A stretch of 15,669 bases of DNA, from assembly GCA_028694405.1 (NCBI GenBank), contig JAQUTM010000036.1, positions 1-15,669 on the forward strand, written 5' to 3'. Under the pieces are notes generated by a model. That model had not been told where the DNA came from and made no database searches. It saw nothing but the letters and a program-made list of their open reading frames with translations. This document shows positions 9,188 to 15,554 of this stretch, in pieces. This DNA comes from Oscillospiraceae bacterium (GTDB taxonomy: Bacteria > Bacillota > Clostridia > Oscillospirales > Ruminococcaceae). Position 1 is the first letter of the stretch; every line of letters starts with the position of its first letter. Position numbers and translations under genes: made by a program.

Positions 9188-9514
9188 ATGGCTACTACGA
9201 CAGAATACATAGCTTTTGTATGTGAGCAAATACCGCAGAATATAGGTGAAATTACCTATAAAAAAATGTTTGGAGAATATATAGTATATCTAAATGGCAA
9301 ACCAGTTTTATCGGTTTGTGATAATACTGTGTATGTAAAAAAACTGGAGGCTGTACGTGAAAAGCTGACAGACGCAGAAATAGGGTATCCGTATGAGGGT
9401 GCAAAAGAGCACTATGTTTTAGATATAGAGGACAGAGAACTTTGCAAAGCGGTATTAACGGCTTTAGAATCTGTTACGGCAACACCCAAACCGCGTAAAA
9501 AACCTACAAAATAA
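9188..9514 (+). CDS. TfoX/Sxy N-terminal domain protein
   Basis: 108 residues. The core ITYKKMFGEYIVYLNGKPV followed by NTVYVKK matches the TfoX_N family (beta-rich domain with the KKMFGxY signature). In Proteobacteria TfoX/Sxy regulates competence, but stand-alone N-terminal-domain proteins are widespread in Firmicutes and their role is largely unknown, so no competence function is claimed. The C-terminal TfoX domain is absent. The protein ends in a basic tail (PKPRKKPTK) that could contact nucleic acid. The ribosome binding site AGAGG at 9177-9181 lies six bases before the ATG. It is the third and last gene of the probable operon that begins at 6802. Confidence 0.85.
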   Translation: MATTTEYIAFVCEQIPQNIGEITYKKMFGEYIVYLNGKPVLSVCDNTVYVKKLEAVREKLTDAEIGYPYEGAKEHYVLDIEDRELCKAVLTALESVTATPKPRKKPTK

Positions 9515-9617
9515 AAGAAAGAGTAAACTGTGTTTCAATAGCTTGTCTAAAAGCGAACGGCTTAAAAGTGTGTAGGGAAAAGCTATTTAGTGTAAAATAA
9601 AAAATTTTCTGTTTTAT

Positions 9618-9668
9618 AAAAAGAGAAAAGCCGTCTGATTCTCTTAACGCGAGTTAGATGGCTTAACT
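9618..9668. terminator. Hairpin, possible bidirectional terminator
   Basis: AAGCCGTCT (9628-9636) pairs with AGATGGCTT (9656-9664), with one G-T wobble and an inner CTC/GAG pairing. The + side is followed only by a broken T-run (CTATTTTAG). On the - strand the hairpin is followed by a T-rich tract (complement of 9618-9627), so it is the better terminator in the - direction. On the + strand it may end the operon starting at 6802. Confidence 0.5.
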
Positions 9669-10196
9669 ATTTTAGTGTATTATTTATCAGTATTTTAACA
9701 ATCCTTTTTTGCGCTAGAACTTTTTGTTTTAAATTACACAATAAAAAGGCAGGTATCTCGCTTGTTATAACTTTTAAAAGGGCTTTGTGTGTTTTGCAGG
9801 CGGCTATAAAGCAAGGTATATAATCAGCTTTGTGTTTGCTTTTGTGCCATACCAAAAAAATACGCGGGAACATCAAACGCTTTAATTTTTACCGTCGCAA
9901 GGGGTAGAGAACATAAGGCTGCGAGAGAGAATGTTTGCATCTATGTTTTTTTGCCGAGAGTAGAAATTGTTTTTATTCGCTGTCCAGTCATTGCAAGCCG
10001 ATACAGTATCTTGTTTTTAAAATTTATTAACTGCACTATATAGGGCAAAAGCTGATTTTTGCTGGGGTGATGTAAAGCTTACGGTTTAGCCGTTTAAACA
10101 GATTTCAATTAAAATTTTTTTCTAATGCGGTGGTTGCTTTGTTTATAGAGGGAACACTAATATAAAATGGGTGGGTGGTACTCTGTATATTGCTGC

Positions 10197-10234
10197 AGCT
10201 TGCCACTGTATGAAAAGTCAGGGTAAGCTTTTTT
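10197..10234 (+). terminator. Orphan intrinsic terminator
   Basis: AGCTTGCC-A-CTG pairs with CAG-GGTAAGCT (one bulged A, one G-T wobble) around a loop of about ten bases, followed directly by six T. It has the form of a Rho-independent terminator, but no protein-coding gene precedes it. It may end a small RNA or a leader transcript. Confidence 0.6.
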
Positions 10235-10280
10235 ACATTTGTTAACGGCTTACCTGATAAATTACGCTACTTATTTGCAA

Positions 10281-10309
10281 TTTACAATATCATAAATAAA
10301 AGCTATAGT
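10281..10309 (+). promoter_or_regulatory. Candidate sigma-A promoter for the CoA-disulfide reductase gene
   Basis: TTTACA at 10281-10286, a 17-base spacer, and TATAGT at 10304-10309. The start point would be near 10316, giving a leader of about 47 bases. It lies downstream of the orphan terminator, so that terminator need not control this gene. Confidence 0.65.
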
Positions 10310-10362
10310 TATAGAGAAGACAAGGCACATACAACAAAACTAAATTTAAGTGAGGTAAAAAC

Positions 10363-12084
10363 ATGAAGGTTGTTATTGTTGGCGGTGTAGCGGCGGGCGC
10401 TTCTTGTGCAGCGCGTTTACGCAGATTAGACGAACAAGCGGAAATTGTTATGATTGAGCGCAGCGGATTTGTGTCTTATGCAAACTGTGGGTTACCCTAT
10501 TACGTTGGTGGTGAGATACAAAATAAAAGCGCGCTAACCTTGCAAACCCCAAAGTCCTTTCTTACTCGTTTTTGTATTGATGCGCGCGTTAATCAAGAGG
10601 TTGTTTCTATAAACCGTAAGCAAAAATGTGTTACCGTAAAAAAATTACAAACCCAAGAAATCTACGATGAAACCTATGATAAATTGGTGCTGTGCCCGGG
10701 GGCAAAGCCTGTAGTACCTCAATTTAGCTGTGGGGTTCACCCACAGGTGTTTACGTTGCGCACGGTTGAAGATGCCTTTAAAATGGAGGAGTTTATTACA
10801 AAAAACCAGCCTCAAAATGCTGTAATAGTAGGAGCCGGATTTATTGGTCTGGAGATGGCAGAAAATTTAATGCGTCGTAAGATGCACGTTACCGTCGTAG
10901 AAAAGGCATTGCAGGTTATGGCTCCGCTAGATGAAGATATGGCACAAATTGTCCACACAAAATTGAAAGAAAAAGGCGTAGTGCTAAAATTAGGCACAGC
11001 GGTAAAAGATATTTTTGCACAAGCAGAGGAATTGAAGATAGCGCTGGATAATCAAGATACAATTAAGGCAGATATGGTTGTGCTGGCAATCGGTATAGCA
11101 CCCGATTCTACATTAGCGCAGCAGGCCGGGTTGGCTTTGGGGGTAAGAGGTACCATAGCCGTTAACCCTCATATGCAAACTTCAGATGAAGATATTTTTG
11201 CAGCGGGAGATGCTGTTCAGGTACACAACAGTGTGTCAGATGCTTTGACCCAAATACCTTTAGCAGGCCCCGCCAACAGACAGGGACGTTTGATTGCAGA
11301 CGTGATTGCCGGTAAAAAAGATTCTTATGAAGGCGCACAAGGGTCTTCTATATTAAAGCTGTTTGAAATGACGATTGCTACCACGGGCCTAAACGAAAAG
11401 ACGGCTAAACAAGCCAATAAAATATACGAATGTATTATTTTGCCTACCGCAGCTTCTCATGCAACTTATTATCCGGGTGCTGAAAACATGGTTCTTAAGG
11501 TTTTATTTGAAACGTCAAGCGGTAAGGTGCTGGGCGCACAGGTAATAGGTGGCCAAGGGGCAGATAAACGTATGGATATTTTGGCTACCGCAGTGCAGGC
11601 GGGGTTAACCAGCAAACAGCTTGCAGGATTGGATTTGTGTTATGCTCCGCCATTTGGCTCTGCTAAAGACCCTGTAAATATTGCAGGGAATGTTATGGAA
11701 AATATACGCAAGGGCCTTGTAAAGCAGTGGTATACCTTGCAGCAGCCTGCTAATGATAAAGATGCGGTTTTGCTGGATGTGCGCACACCTGAGGAATATG
11801 CACAGGGCGCTTTTGCAGGCAGCATCAATATTCCGTTAGACACCTTAAGAGATAACCTAGACAAACTGGACAAAAATAAGCACTATTATGTAAACTGTGT
11901 AAGTGCGTTGCGCAGCTACTTAGCTTGCCGAATTTTATCCCAGAATGGACTTACCTGTTATAATTTTGCGGGCGGGTATCGCTATTATCAACTGACAAAT
12001 CCCAATGGACCGGAAAACAAAACCGAAGATAAAGGAACATTGACGGCATGTGGTATGGGGGGAGCTTGTACAGCAGAAAAATAG
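10363..12084 (+). CDS. CoA-disulfide reductase family flavoenzyme fused to rhodanese
   Basis: 573-residue cytoplasmic FAD/NAD(P)H oxidoreductase. It opens with the FAD-binding VIVGGVAAGASCAARLRR. The single redox Cys42 sits in YANCGLPYY, the signature of CoA-disulfide reductases and NADH-dependent persulfide reductases. A second nucleotide-binding loop (VIVGAGFIGLEMAENL) starts near 148, AAGDA follows near 284, and the dimerisation domain runs to about 445. A C-terminal rhodanese domain (about 463-545) has DVRTPEEY and the active-site loop CVSALR with Cys512 present. The length matches the reductase-rhodanese fusion class, which reduces CoA disulfide, CoA persulfide or polysulfide with NAD(P)H. 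After the rhodanese comes a short tail with Cys563 and Cys569 (CGMGGAC). The ribosome binding site GAGG at 10352-10355 lies seven bases before the ATG. The exact substrate cannot be read from sequence. Confidence 0.92.
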   Translation: MKVVIVGGVAAGASCAARLRRLDEQAEIVMIERSGFVSYANCGLPYYVGGEIQNKSALTLQTPKSFLTRFCIDARVNQEVVSINRKQKCVTVKKLQTQEIYDETYDKLVLCPGAKPVVPQFSCGVHPQVFTLRTVEDAFKMEEFITKNQPQNAVIVGAGFIGLEMAENLMRRKMHVTVVEKALQVMAPLDEDMAQIVHTKLKEKGVVLKLGTAVKDIFAQAEELKIALDNQDTIKADMVVLAIGIAPDSTLAQQAGLALGVRGTIAVNPHMQTSDEDIFAAGDAVQVHNSVSDALTQIPLAGPANRQGRLIADVIAGKKDSYEGAQGSSILKLFEMTIATTGLNEKTAKQANKIYECIILPTAASHATYYPGAENMVLKVLFETSSGKVLGAQVIGGQGADKRMDILATAVQAGLTSKQLAGLDLCYAPPFGSAKDPVNIAGNVMENIRKGLVKQWYTLQQPANDKDAVLLDVRTPEEYAQGAFAGSINIPLDTLRDNLDKLDKNKHYYVNCVSALRSYLACRILSQNGLTCYNFAGGYRYYQLTNPNGPENKTEDKGTLTACGMGGACTAEK

Positions 12085-12200
12085 CGTAGCTGTTGCAACC
12101 CAAAAAGATAAAAACTATTGCTTTTTACGCGGTAATTAGAAAAAACCACAATTAAAATAGCGCTTATTATCTTTATGAAAAGCGACAAGGAAGAAGTATT

Positions 12201-13004
12201 ATGGAGCATAAATTTTTGCAGTCTGAAAACGGAACCGTCCATTACTGGGTGACAAAGCCTGCTAAGTCTGGGGCAAAATGTATTGTATTTACCCACGGGT
12301 TAACCGCCAATCATACTATGTTTGAAAAACAAATTGATTTTTTTAAAGATGAGTATTGCGTTATTTTGTGGGACGTTCCGCTGCACGGTTTGTCTGTTCC
12401 GTATAAAGACTTTTCTTACCGTCAAGCAGCCTTAGAACTGAAAGGCATTTTAGATAAAGAGCATATAGAAAAAGCTTTTTTGGTGGGTATGTCTATGGGT
12501 GGTTATCCCTGCCAAATGTTTGGAAGTATGTTTCCGCAGAAAGTAGAGGGCTTTGTGGCATTGGATACCACCCCGTTTGGAATTGCATATTATTCGAAAA
12601 CAGATTTGTGGTGGCTTAAGCAGGTAGAACCTGTGGCAAAATGGTTTTCGGATAAAATGCTGCGGGAAAGCATGGCAAAATCTGTTTCCAAAACACCGTA
12701 TTCTTATAACAAAATGAAAGAAATGCTGAACCCACTGAAAAAAGAGCAGATTATTCAGCAGATGGGAATAGCGTACGGACAGTTTGCGGTAGAAAATAAA
12801 GACATGACGTTTCCTTTTCCTGTGTTGATTTTACTGGGTGACAGCGACAAAACAGGAAAAGTGAAAAAATACTGCTGCACATGGGCACAAAAGACAGGAT
12901 ATCCTTTACACATTATTAGAAATGCAGCCCACTTTGCAAACGGAGATAACCCACAACAGGTAAATAGTGAAATAAAAAATTTTATTGAAAAAAGTATTTC
13001 TTGA
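12201..13004 (+). CDS. Alpha/beta hydrolase
   Basis: 267-residue soluble hydrolase with no signal peptide. The fold markers are in order: an FTHGLTAN oxyanion-hole loop near 30-37, the strand leading into WDVPLHGLS, the nucleophile elbow GMSMGG with Ser98, a helical cap region (about 125-190), a candidate acid in LLGDSDKTG, and the catalytic His in NAAHFANGDNP near the end. The set is typical of small esterase/lipase-like or C-C hydrolases, and the substrate is unknown. AAGGAAG begins at 12187, nine bases before the ATG as counted from AAGGA. The 116 bases before the gene show neither a clear terminator nor a clear promoter, so read-through from the CoA-disulfide reductase gene is possible. 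A shared hairpin with the convergent ars operon lies downstream. Confidence 0.9.
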   Translation: MEHKFLQSENGTVHYWVTKPAKSGAKCIVFTHGLTANHTMFEKQIDFFKDEYCVILWDVPLHGLSVPYKDFSYRQAALELKGILDKEHIEKAFLVGMSMGGYPCQMFGSMFPQKVEGFVALDTTPFGIAYYSKTDLWWLKQVEPVAKWFSDKMLRESMAKSVSKTPYSYNKMKEMLNPLKKEQIIQQMGIAYGQFAVENKDMTFPFPVLILLGDSDKTGKVKKYCCTWAQKTGYPLHIIRNAAHFANGDNPQQVNSEIKNFIEKSIS

Positions 13005-13013
13005 AAAATCAGT

Positions 13014-13055
13014 AAAAAAAGATACAGCCGACAGGGTTAAATCTGTCGGCTGTAT
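13014..13055 (-). terminator. Intrinsic terminator between convergent operons
   Basis: ATACAGCCGACAG (13022-13034) pairs perfectly over 13 bases with CTGTCGGCTGTAT (13043-13055), with an eight-base loop. On the - strand it is followed by seven T (complement of 13014-13020), a strong end for the ars operon. On the + strand only TTAGTT follows, so termination after the hydrolase gene is probably weaker. Confidence 0.9.
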
Positions 13056-13059
13056 TTAG

Positions 13060-13473
13060 TTATAAAGCGCCGCTTTCAAAACGTGCTTTCATATCCAATA
13101 TTTTATTTTGAATTGAAGTAATTGTATTTATAAATACGGTGTCATCTTTTCCGGTAGGGTCTTCCAGTCCCCAATCTTCCATGTGCTTGCAGTGCAAAAC
13201 AGGACACTGTACATTACACCCCATTGTTATAACAACATCGGGAATGGGAATATCTGCAAGCAGCTTGCTGTGCTGTGTTTGCTCCATATCGATATTAAAC
13301 AGCGATTTAATCAGCCGTACAGCATCTTGATTTATTTGAGCCTTTATTTGTGTCCCAGCAGAAAAGCTTTCAAATGCGTCGCCTGCAAAATGTTTACCTA
13401 ATGCCTCGGCAATTTGGCTGCGGCAAGAGTTGTGCACACAGATAAAAGCTACCTTTGGTTTAGAATGGCTCAT
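13060..13473 (-). CDS. arsC: Arsenate reductase, thioredoxin-coupled LMW-phosphatase type
   Basis: 137-residue cytoplasmic enzyme expected to reduce arsenate to arsenite. The P-loop CVHNSCRS (Cys12, Cys17, Arg18) is the CX5R anion-binding site of the low-molecular-weight phosphatase fold, and WGLEDP near 101-106 carries the general-acid Asp loop. The redox cysteines lie in MGCNVQC (Cys86 and Cys90), with a further Cys95. The pair is CX3C, shorter than the CX6C spacing of Bacillus subtilis ArsC. In the thioredoxin-coupled class, Cys12 attacks arsenate and a disulfide cascade through the later cysteines is reset by thioredoxin. Its ATG overlaps the stop of the upstream thioredoxin-like gene by four bases (ATGA), with an AAAGGAG ribosome binding site. 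It is the last gene of the ars operon. A protein phosphatase role is less likely given the neighbours. Confidence 0.9.
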   Translation of the reverse strand: MSHSKPKVAFICVHNSCRSQIAEALGKHFAGDAFESFSAGTQIKAQINQDAVRLIKSLFNIDMEQTQHSKLLADIPIPDVVITMGCNVQCPVLHCKHMEDWGLEDPTGKDDTVFINTITSIQNKILDMKARFESGAL

Positions 13474-13838
13474 TTCAACTCCTTTTGCAGCAACTTAATC
13501 ACTTCATCTTTTTTTAGAACTTTGCCATAGCTGACCACTTTACTGTTAACAACAAGAGCCGGTGTTGTCATTACGCCATACGCGGCAATTTCTCCAAAAT
13601 CGGTCACATGTCCGATAGCTGCGGATAGGCCAAGTTGAGCAACCGCCTCTTTTACGGCAGATTCCAGTTGATTGCATTTTACACAGCCGGAGCCAAGGAT
13701 TTTAATTTGAGTGTCCGAAATCTCTTGGGTAGATGCTGTTTGTGTAAGGGGCTCGCCGGCACAGTTGCCGCCACAGCAACAGCCGGGTGCTGCGGGTTCT
13801 TCTTTGTTTTTCTTTTTGCCAAAATTAAAAAATGCCAT
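13470..13838 (-). CDS. Small thioredoxin-fold protein with Cys-rich N-terminus
   Basis: 122 residues. The C-terminal 80 residues form a compact thioredoxin-like domain of the redox-active-disulfide-protein-2 type (MTH895/TM0996-like). It has active site GCVKC (Cys52, Cys55) after strand IKILGSG, the cis-proline region MTTPALVV (Pro93), and the G-K-V-L end motif. In front is an unusual extension: a basic stretch (GKKKNKEE) and a cluster CCCGGNC (Cys20-22, Cys26). Such proteins often sit beside DUF318 permeases and ArsC in clostridial ars operons. Likely roles are electron donor to ArsC or a metalloid-binding shuttle to the permease (inference). The ribosome binding site AAGGAGG lies nine bases before the ATG. 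The gene starts 20 bases after the permease stop and overlaps arsC by four bases. Confidence 0.88.
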   Translation of the reverse strand: MAFFNFGKKKNKEEPAAPGCCCGGNCAGEPLTQTASTQEISDTQIKILGSGCVKCNQLESAVKEAVAQLGLSAAIGHVTDFGEIAAYGVMTTPALVVNSKVVSYGKVLKKDEVIKLLQKELK

Positions 13839-13858
13839 TATTTATATCCTCCTTAAAA

Positions 13859-14938
13859 TTAAATAAGCACAAATTGAAAAATATTAAACAAGTAGCCTAC
13901 CAAGACAATACCAATGGCACAGATAGCGATAAAAAGACCTAGCAGTTTTGGCTTTACGGCTTTACGCAGCATAATCATAGAGGGCAGACTGAGTGTTGTG
14001 ACTGCCATCATAAAACTGAGAATGGTGCCAAGCTGGGCACCTTTAAAAAGCAGAGCTTCTGCCACAGGGATTGTGCCAAATATATCTGCGTACATGGGGA
14101 TTCCGATTAGCGTAGCTAAAAGGACACCAAGAGGGTTATTGCTTCCTAAAATAGTTTCAACCCAATGTTGCGGAACCCAGTTATGGATAACTGCACCGAT
14201 GCCCACTCCAACTAAAATGTAGGGAAACACTTTTTTGAAGGTGGATATTACTTGCTCTTTGGCGTAAATAACACGTTCTTTCCGAGTAAGGGTGGGCGAT
14301 GCAATATCTATAGTGCCCACGCTTCGGATAAAATCTTCCACATATGGTTCCATATGCAGTTTTTCAATTATTGTGCCGCCTATAACCGCAATTACAAGCC
14401 CGATAATTACATAAACCACAGCTACTTTTGTGCCAAAAATGCTCATAAGCAGGACAAGGCTGCCAAGGTCTACCATGGGGGAGGAGATTAAAAAAGAAAA
14501 AGTAACGCCAAGCGGCAAGCCTGCCCCTGTAAATCCGATAAAAAGAGGAATAGAAGAGCAGGAGCAAAAAGGTGTTACGGTGCCTAACAAAGCGGACATA
14601 ATATTGGCTCCGATACCATGGAATTTTCCCAATATTTTTTTACTCCGCTCGGGGGGAAAGTAGCTTTGAATATACGATATAATAAAAATCAGAAAACACA
14701 GTAAAATCGTAATTTTTATAACGTCATAAATAAAAAACTGTATGCTTGCGCCAAATCGGTCGGTAATATTTACTCCAAAAGCAGAAAGCAAATTACCGAT
14801 AAGTTGATTTAACCATTTCATTGCAAGTATTTGGTTTTGAAAAAACAGCCAAGTTTCTTTTAAAATTTGCAAAATGATGCCTCCAATCGTTAACGTATCA
14901 AAAAAAGTTGATATATTGCTTTGAAGAAAAACCATCAT
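13859..14938 (-). CDS. arsP: ArsP/DUF318-family permease
   Basis: 359-residue integral membrane protein with about eight to ten hydrophobic helices. The family signature TPFCSCSSIPLFIGF lies near residues 121-135, followed by LPLGVTFSFLISSPMVD. A second repeat-like half carries GIPMYADIFGTIPVAEALL and LSLPSMIML. These match the PF03773 permease family, whose characterised ArsP members export trivalent organoarsenicals such as methylarsenite. The context (ArsR, thioredoxin-like protein, ArsC) supports metalloid export, although inorganic arsenite as substrate is not proven for this family. The start ATG at 14938 overlaps the arsR stop (ATGA); the next codon is also ATG, giving a TGATG overlap. 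No strong ribosome binding site is seen, so translational coupling to arsR is likely. The N-terminus is somewhat long before the first conserved helices. Confidence 0.88.
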   Translation of the reverse strand: MMVFLQSNISTFFDTLTIGGIILQILKETWLFFQNQILAMKWLNQLIGNLLSAFGVNITDRFGASIQFFIYDVIKITILLCFLIFIISYIQSYFPPERSKKILGKFHGIGANIMSALLGTVTPFCSCSSIPLFIGFTGAGLPLGVTFSFLISSPMVDLGSLVLLMSIFGTKVAVVYVIIGLVIAVIGGTIIEKLHMEPYVEDFIRSVGTIDIASPTLTRKERVIYAKEQVISTFKKVFPYILVGVGIGAVIHNWVPQHWVETILGSNNPLGVLLATLIGIPMYADIFGTIPVAEALLFKGAQLGTILSFMMAVTTLSLPSMIMLRKAVKPKLLGLFIAICAIGIVLVGYLFNIFQFVLI

Positions 14939-15264
14939 ACAGATGGTTCATCTTTTGTTTGACATTTGGTATAAGTTTGATGGATAGCGGGCGTAGTTAG
15001 CTGGATTAAAAGTGCTGTAGCCTGTTTACTGCCGCTTTCGCTTATGCGGTAATGCGTCCATTTTCCTTCTTGCCGGCTTTCGACAATTCCTGATTCACAT
15101 AAAATCTTCATATGATAAGATAAAGAGGATTGGCCAATTTCCATTTGCTCAATAAGTATGCAAGCGCATTTTTCACCGCTGCGTAAAAGCTCTAATATAG
15201 CCAAACGTTTTTCGTCACACAGTGCTTTAAAAACCTTGGCATTCTTTTCATGCAAAGTTTCCAT
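14935..15264 (-). CDS. arsR: ArsR-family metalloid-responsive repressor
   Basis: 109-residue winged-helix repressor. The segment KALCDEKRLAILELL is the first conserved block, GQSSLSYHMKIL the recognition helix, and SRQEGKWTHYRIS the wing. Cys33 and Cys35 (KCACIL) lie at the start of the DNA-binding helix pair, where ArsR proteins hold trivalent arsenic or antimony. The third cysteine of the classical CxCxxC site is replaced by Ile38; Cys16, Cys56 or Cys101 might contribute instead. AGGAGGA at 15269-15275 precedes the ATG by four bases. It is the first gene of the operon and its operator lies directly before the ribosome binding site, so autorepression together with the permease, thioredoxin-like and arsC genes is expected. 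Confidence 0.93.
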   Translation of the reverse strand: METLHEKNAKVFKALCDEKRLAILELLRSGEKCACILIEQMEIGQSSLSYHMKILCESGIVESRQEGKWTHYRISESGSKQATALLIQLTTPAIHQTYTKCQTKDEPSV

Positions 15265-15275
15265 GTTATCCTCCT

Positions 15276-15297
15276 CACATCAAATTATTTTGATGTG
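15276..15297. promoter_or_regulatory. ArsR operator, perfect inverted repeat
   Basis: CACATCAAA and TTTGATGTG form a perfect nine-base inverted repeat around a TTAT centre. It contains the ATCAA/TTGAT half-sites typical of ArsR/SmtB operators. It sits just downstream of the -10 box, spans the expected start point, and ends against the arsR ribosome binding site. Confidence 0.85.
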
Positions 15298-15300
15298 AAT

Positions 15301-15329
15301 AGTATATGCAAAAAAAATTTAAAAGTCAA
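15301..15329 (-). promoter_or_regulatory. Sigma-A promoter of the ars operon
   Basis: On the - strand TTGACT (15329-15324), a 17-base spacer, and TATACT (15306-15301). The start point would be near 15294, inside the operator, so bound ArsR would block polymerase. Confidence 0.85.
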
Positions 15330-15353
15330 CATTTTTTAAAAAACATTAAAAAT

Positions 15354-15384
15354 AAAAAAATCGCCAATCTTTCGATTGACGATT
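15354..15384 (-). terminator. Intrinsic terminator of the tRNA-Pro gene
   Basis: On the - strand AATCGTCAATC, a GAAA tetraloop and GATTGGCGATT form an 11-base stem (one G-T wobble), followed by a run of T. It begins two bases after the encoded CCA end and insulates the tRNA from the ars promoter. Confidence 0.88.
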
Positions 15385-15385
15385 T

Positions 15386-15461
15386 TGGTCCGAGTGACAT
15401 GACTTGAACATGCGGCCTCTTGACCCCCAGTCAAGCGCGCTACCAACTGCGCCACACCCGG
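15386..15461 (-). tRNA. tRNA-Pro (anticodon GGG)
   Basis: 76 bases including an encoded CCA. Acceptor CCGGGTG/CACTCGG (one G-T pair), D arm GCGC-AGTTGGTA-GCGC, anticodon arm CTTGA-CTGGGGG-TCAAG with GGG at positions 34-36, five-base variable loop, and T arm GCATG-TTCAAGT-CATGT. The discriminator base is A. GGG reads CCC and CCU proline codons, and the C1-G72 pair fits bacterial tRNA-Pro. Confidence 0.95.
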
Positions 15462-15526
15462 ATATTAAAAGGGGGAACGTTCTACAAAGTAGTTTTATAC
15501 AATACCCTGTCGAACGGTGTTTTATT

Positions 15527-15554
15527 ATTATACCAATTCCCGCCAAAAAGTCAA
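15527..15554 (-). promoter_or_regulatory. Promoter of the tRNA-Pro gene
   Basis: On the - strand TTGACT (15554-15549), a 16-base spacer, and a perfect TATAAT (15532-15527). It gives a leader of about 60 bases before the mature tRNA, which would be removed by processing. Confidence 0.8.

Larger units (their letters stand above)
9515..10362. other. 848-base intergenic region without a convincing gene
   Basis: It holds a bidirectional-looking hairpin near 9628-9664, a typical + strand terminator hairpin at 10197-10234, and a good promoter at 10281-10309. Between the two hairpins (about 9670-10196) no ORF has a credible start and ribosome binding site. A 69-codon - strand frame (9876 to 9667) starts with TTG and lacks a Shine-Dalgarno sequence. 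A weak promoter-like pair, TTGTTT at 10139 and TATAAA at 10161 with a 16-base spacer, lies before the orphan terminator and could drive an RNA of about 60 bases. No known RNA family was recognised by eye. Confidence 0.6.

Noticed and set aside
9667..9876. 69-codon - strand ORF in the intergenic region
   Set aside because: TTG start, no Shine-Dalgarno sequence, an in-frame stop just upstream, and no recognisable domain. It is mentioned only because a hairpin follows it.
10173..10181. GGGTGGTAC, resembling the start of a T-box motif, before a terminator
   Set aside because: The match breaks after nine bases. No stem I features are evident upstream, the terminator stem does not include the motif, and the downstream gene is not related to amino acids. 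An Rfam T-box search would settle it.
11988..12296. 102-codon - strand ORF across the CoA-disulfide reductase/hydrolase junction
   Set aside because: It overlaps two well-supported genes in antisense and has no family resemblance.
13139..13401. Small + strand ORFs opposite arsC
   Set aside because: They are antisense shadows of a gene with clear catalytic motifs and lack ribosome binding sites.
13914..14663. Three + strand ORFs opposite the permease
   Set aside because: Their frames are complementary to a conserved membrane protein and their translations show no domain.
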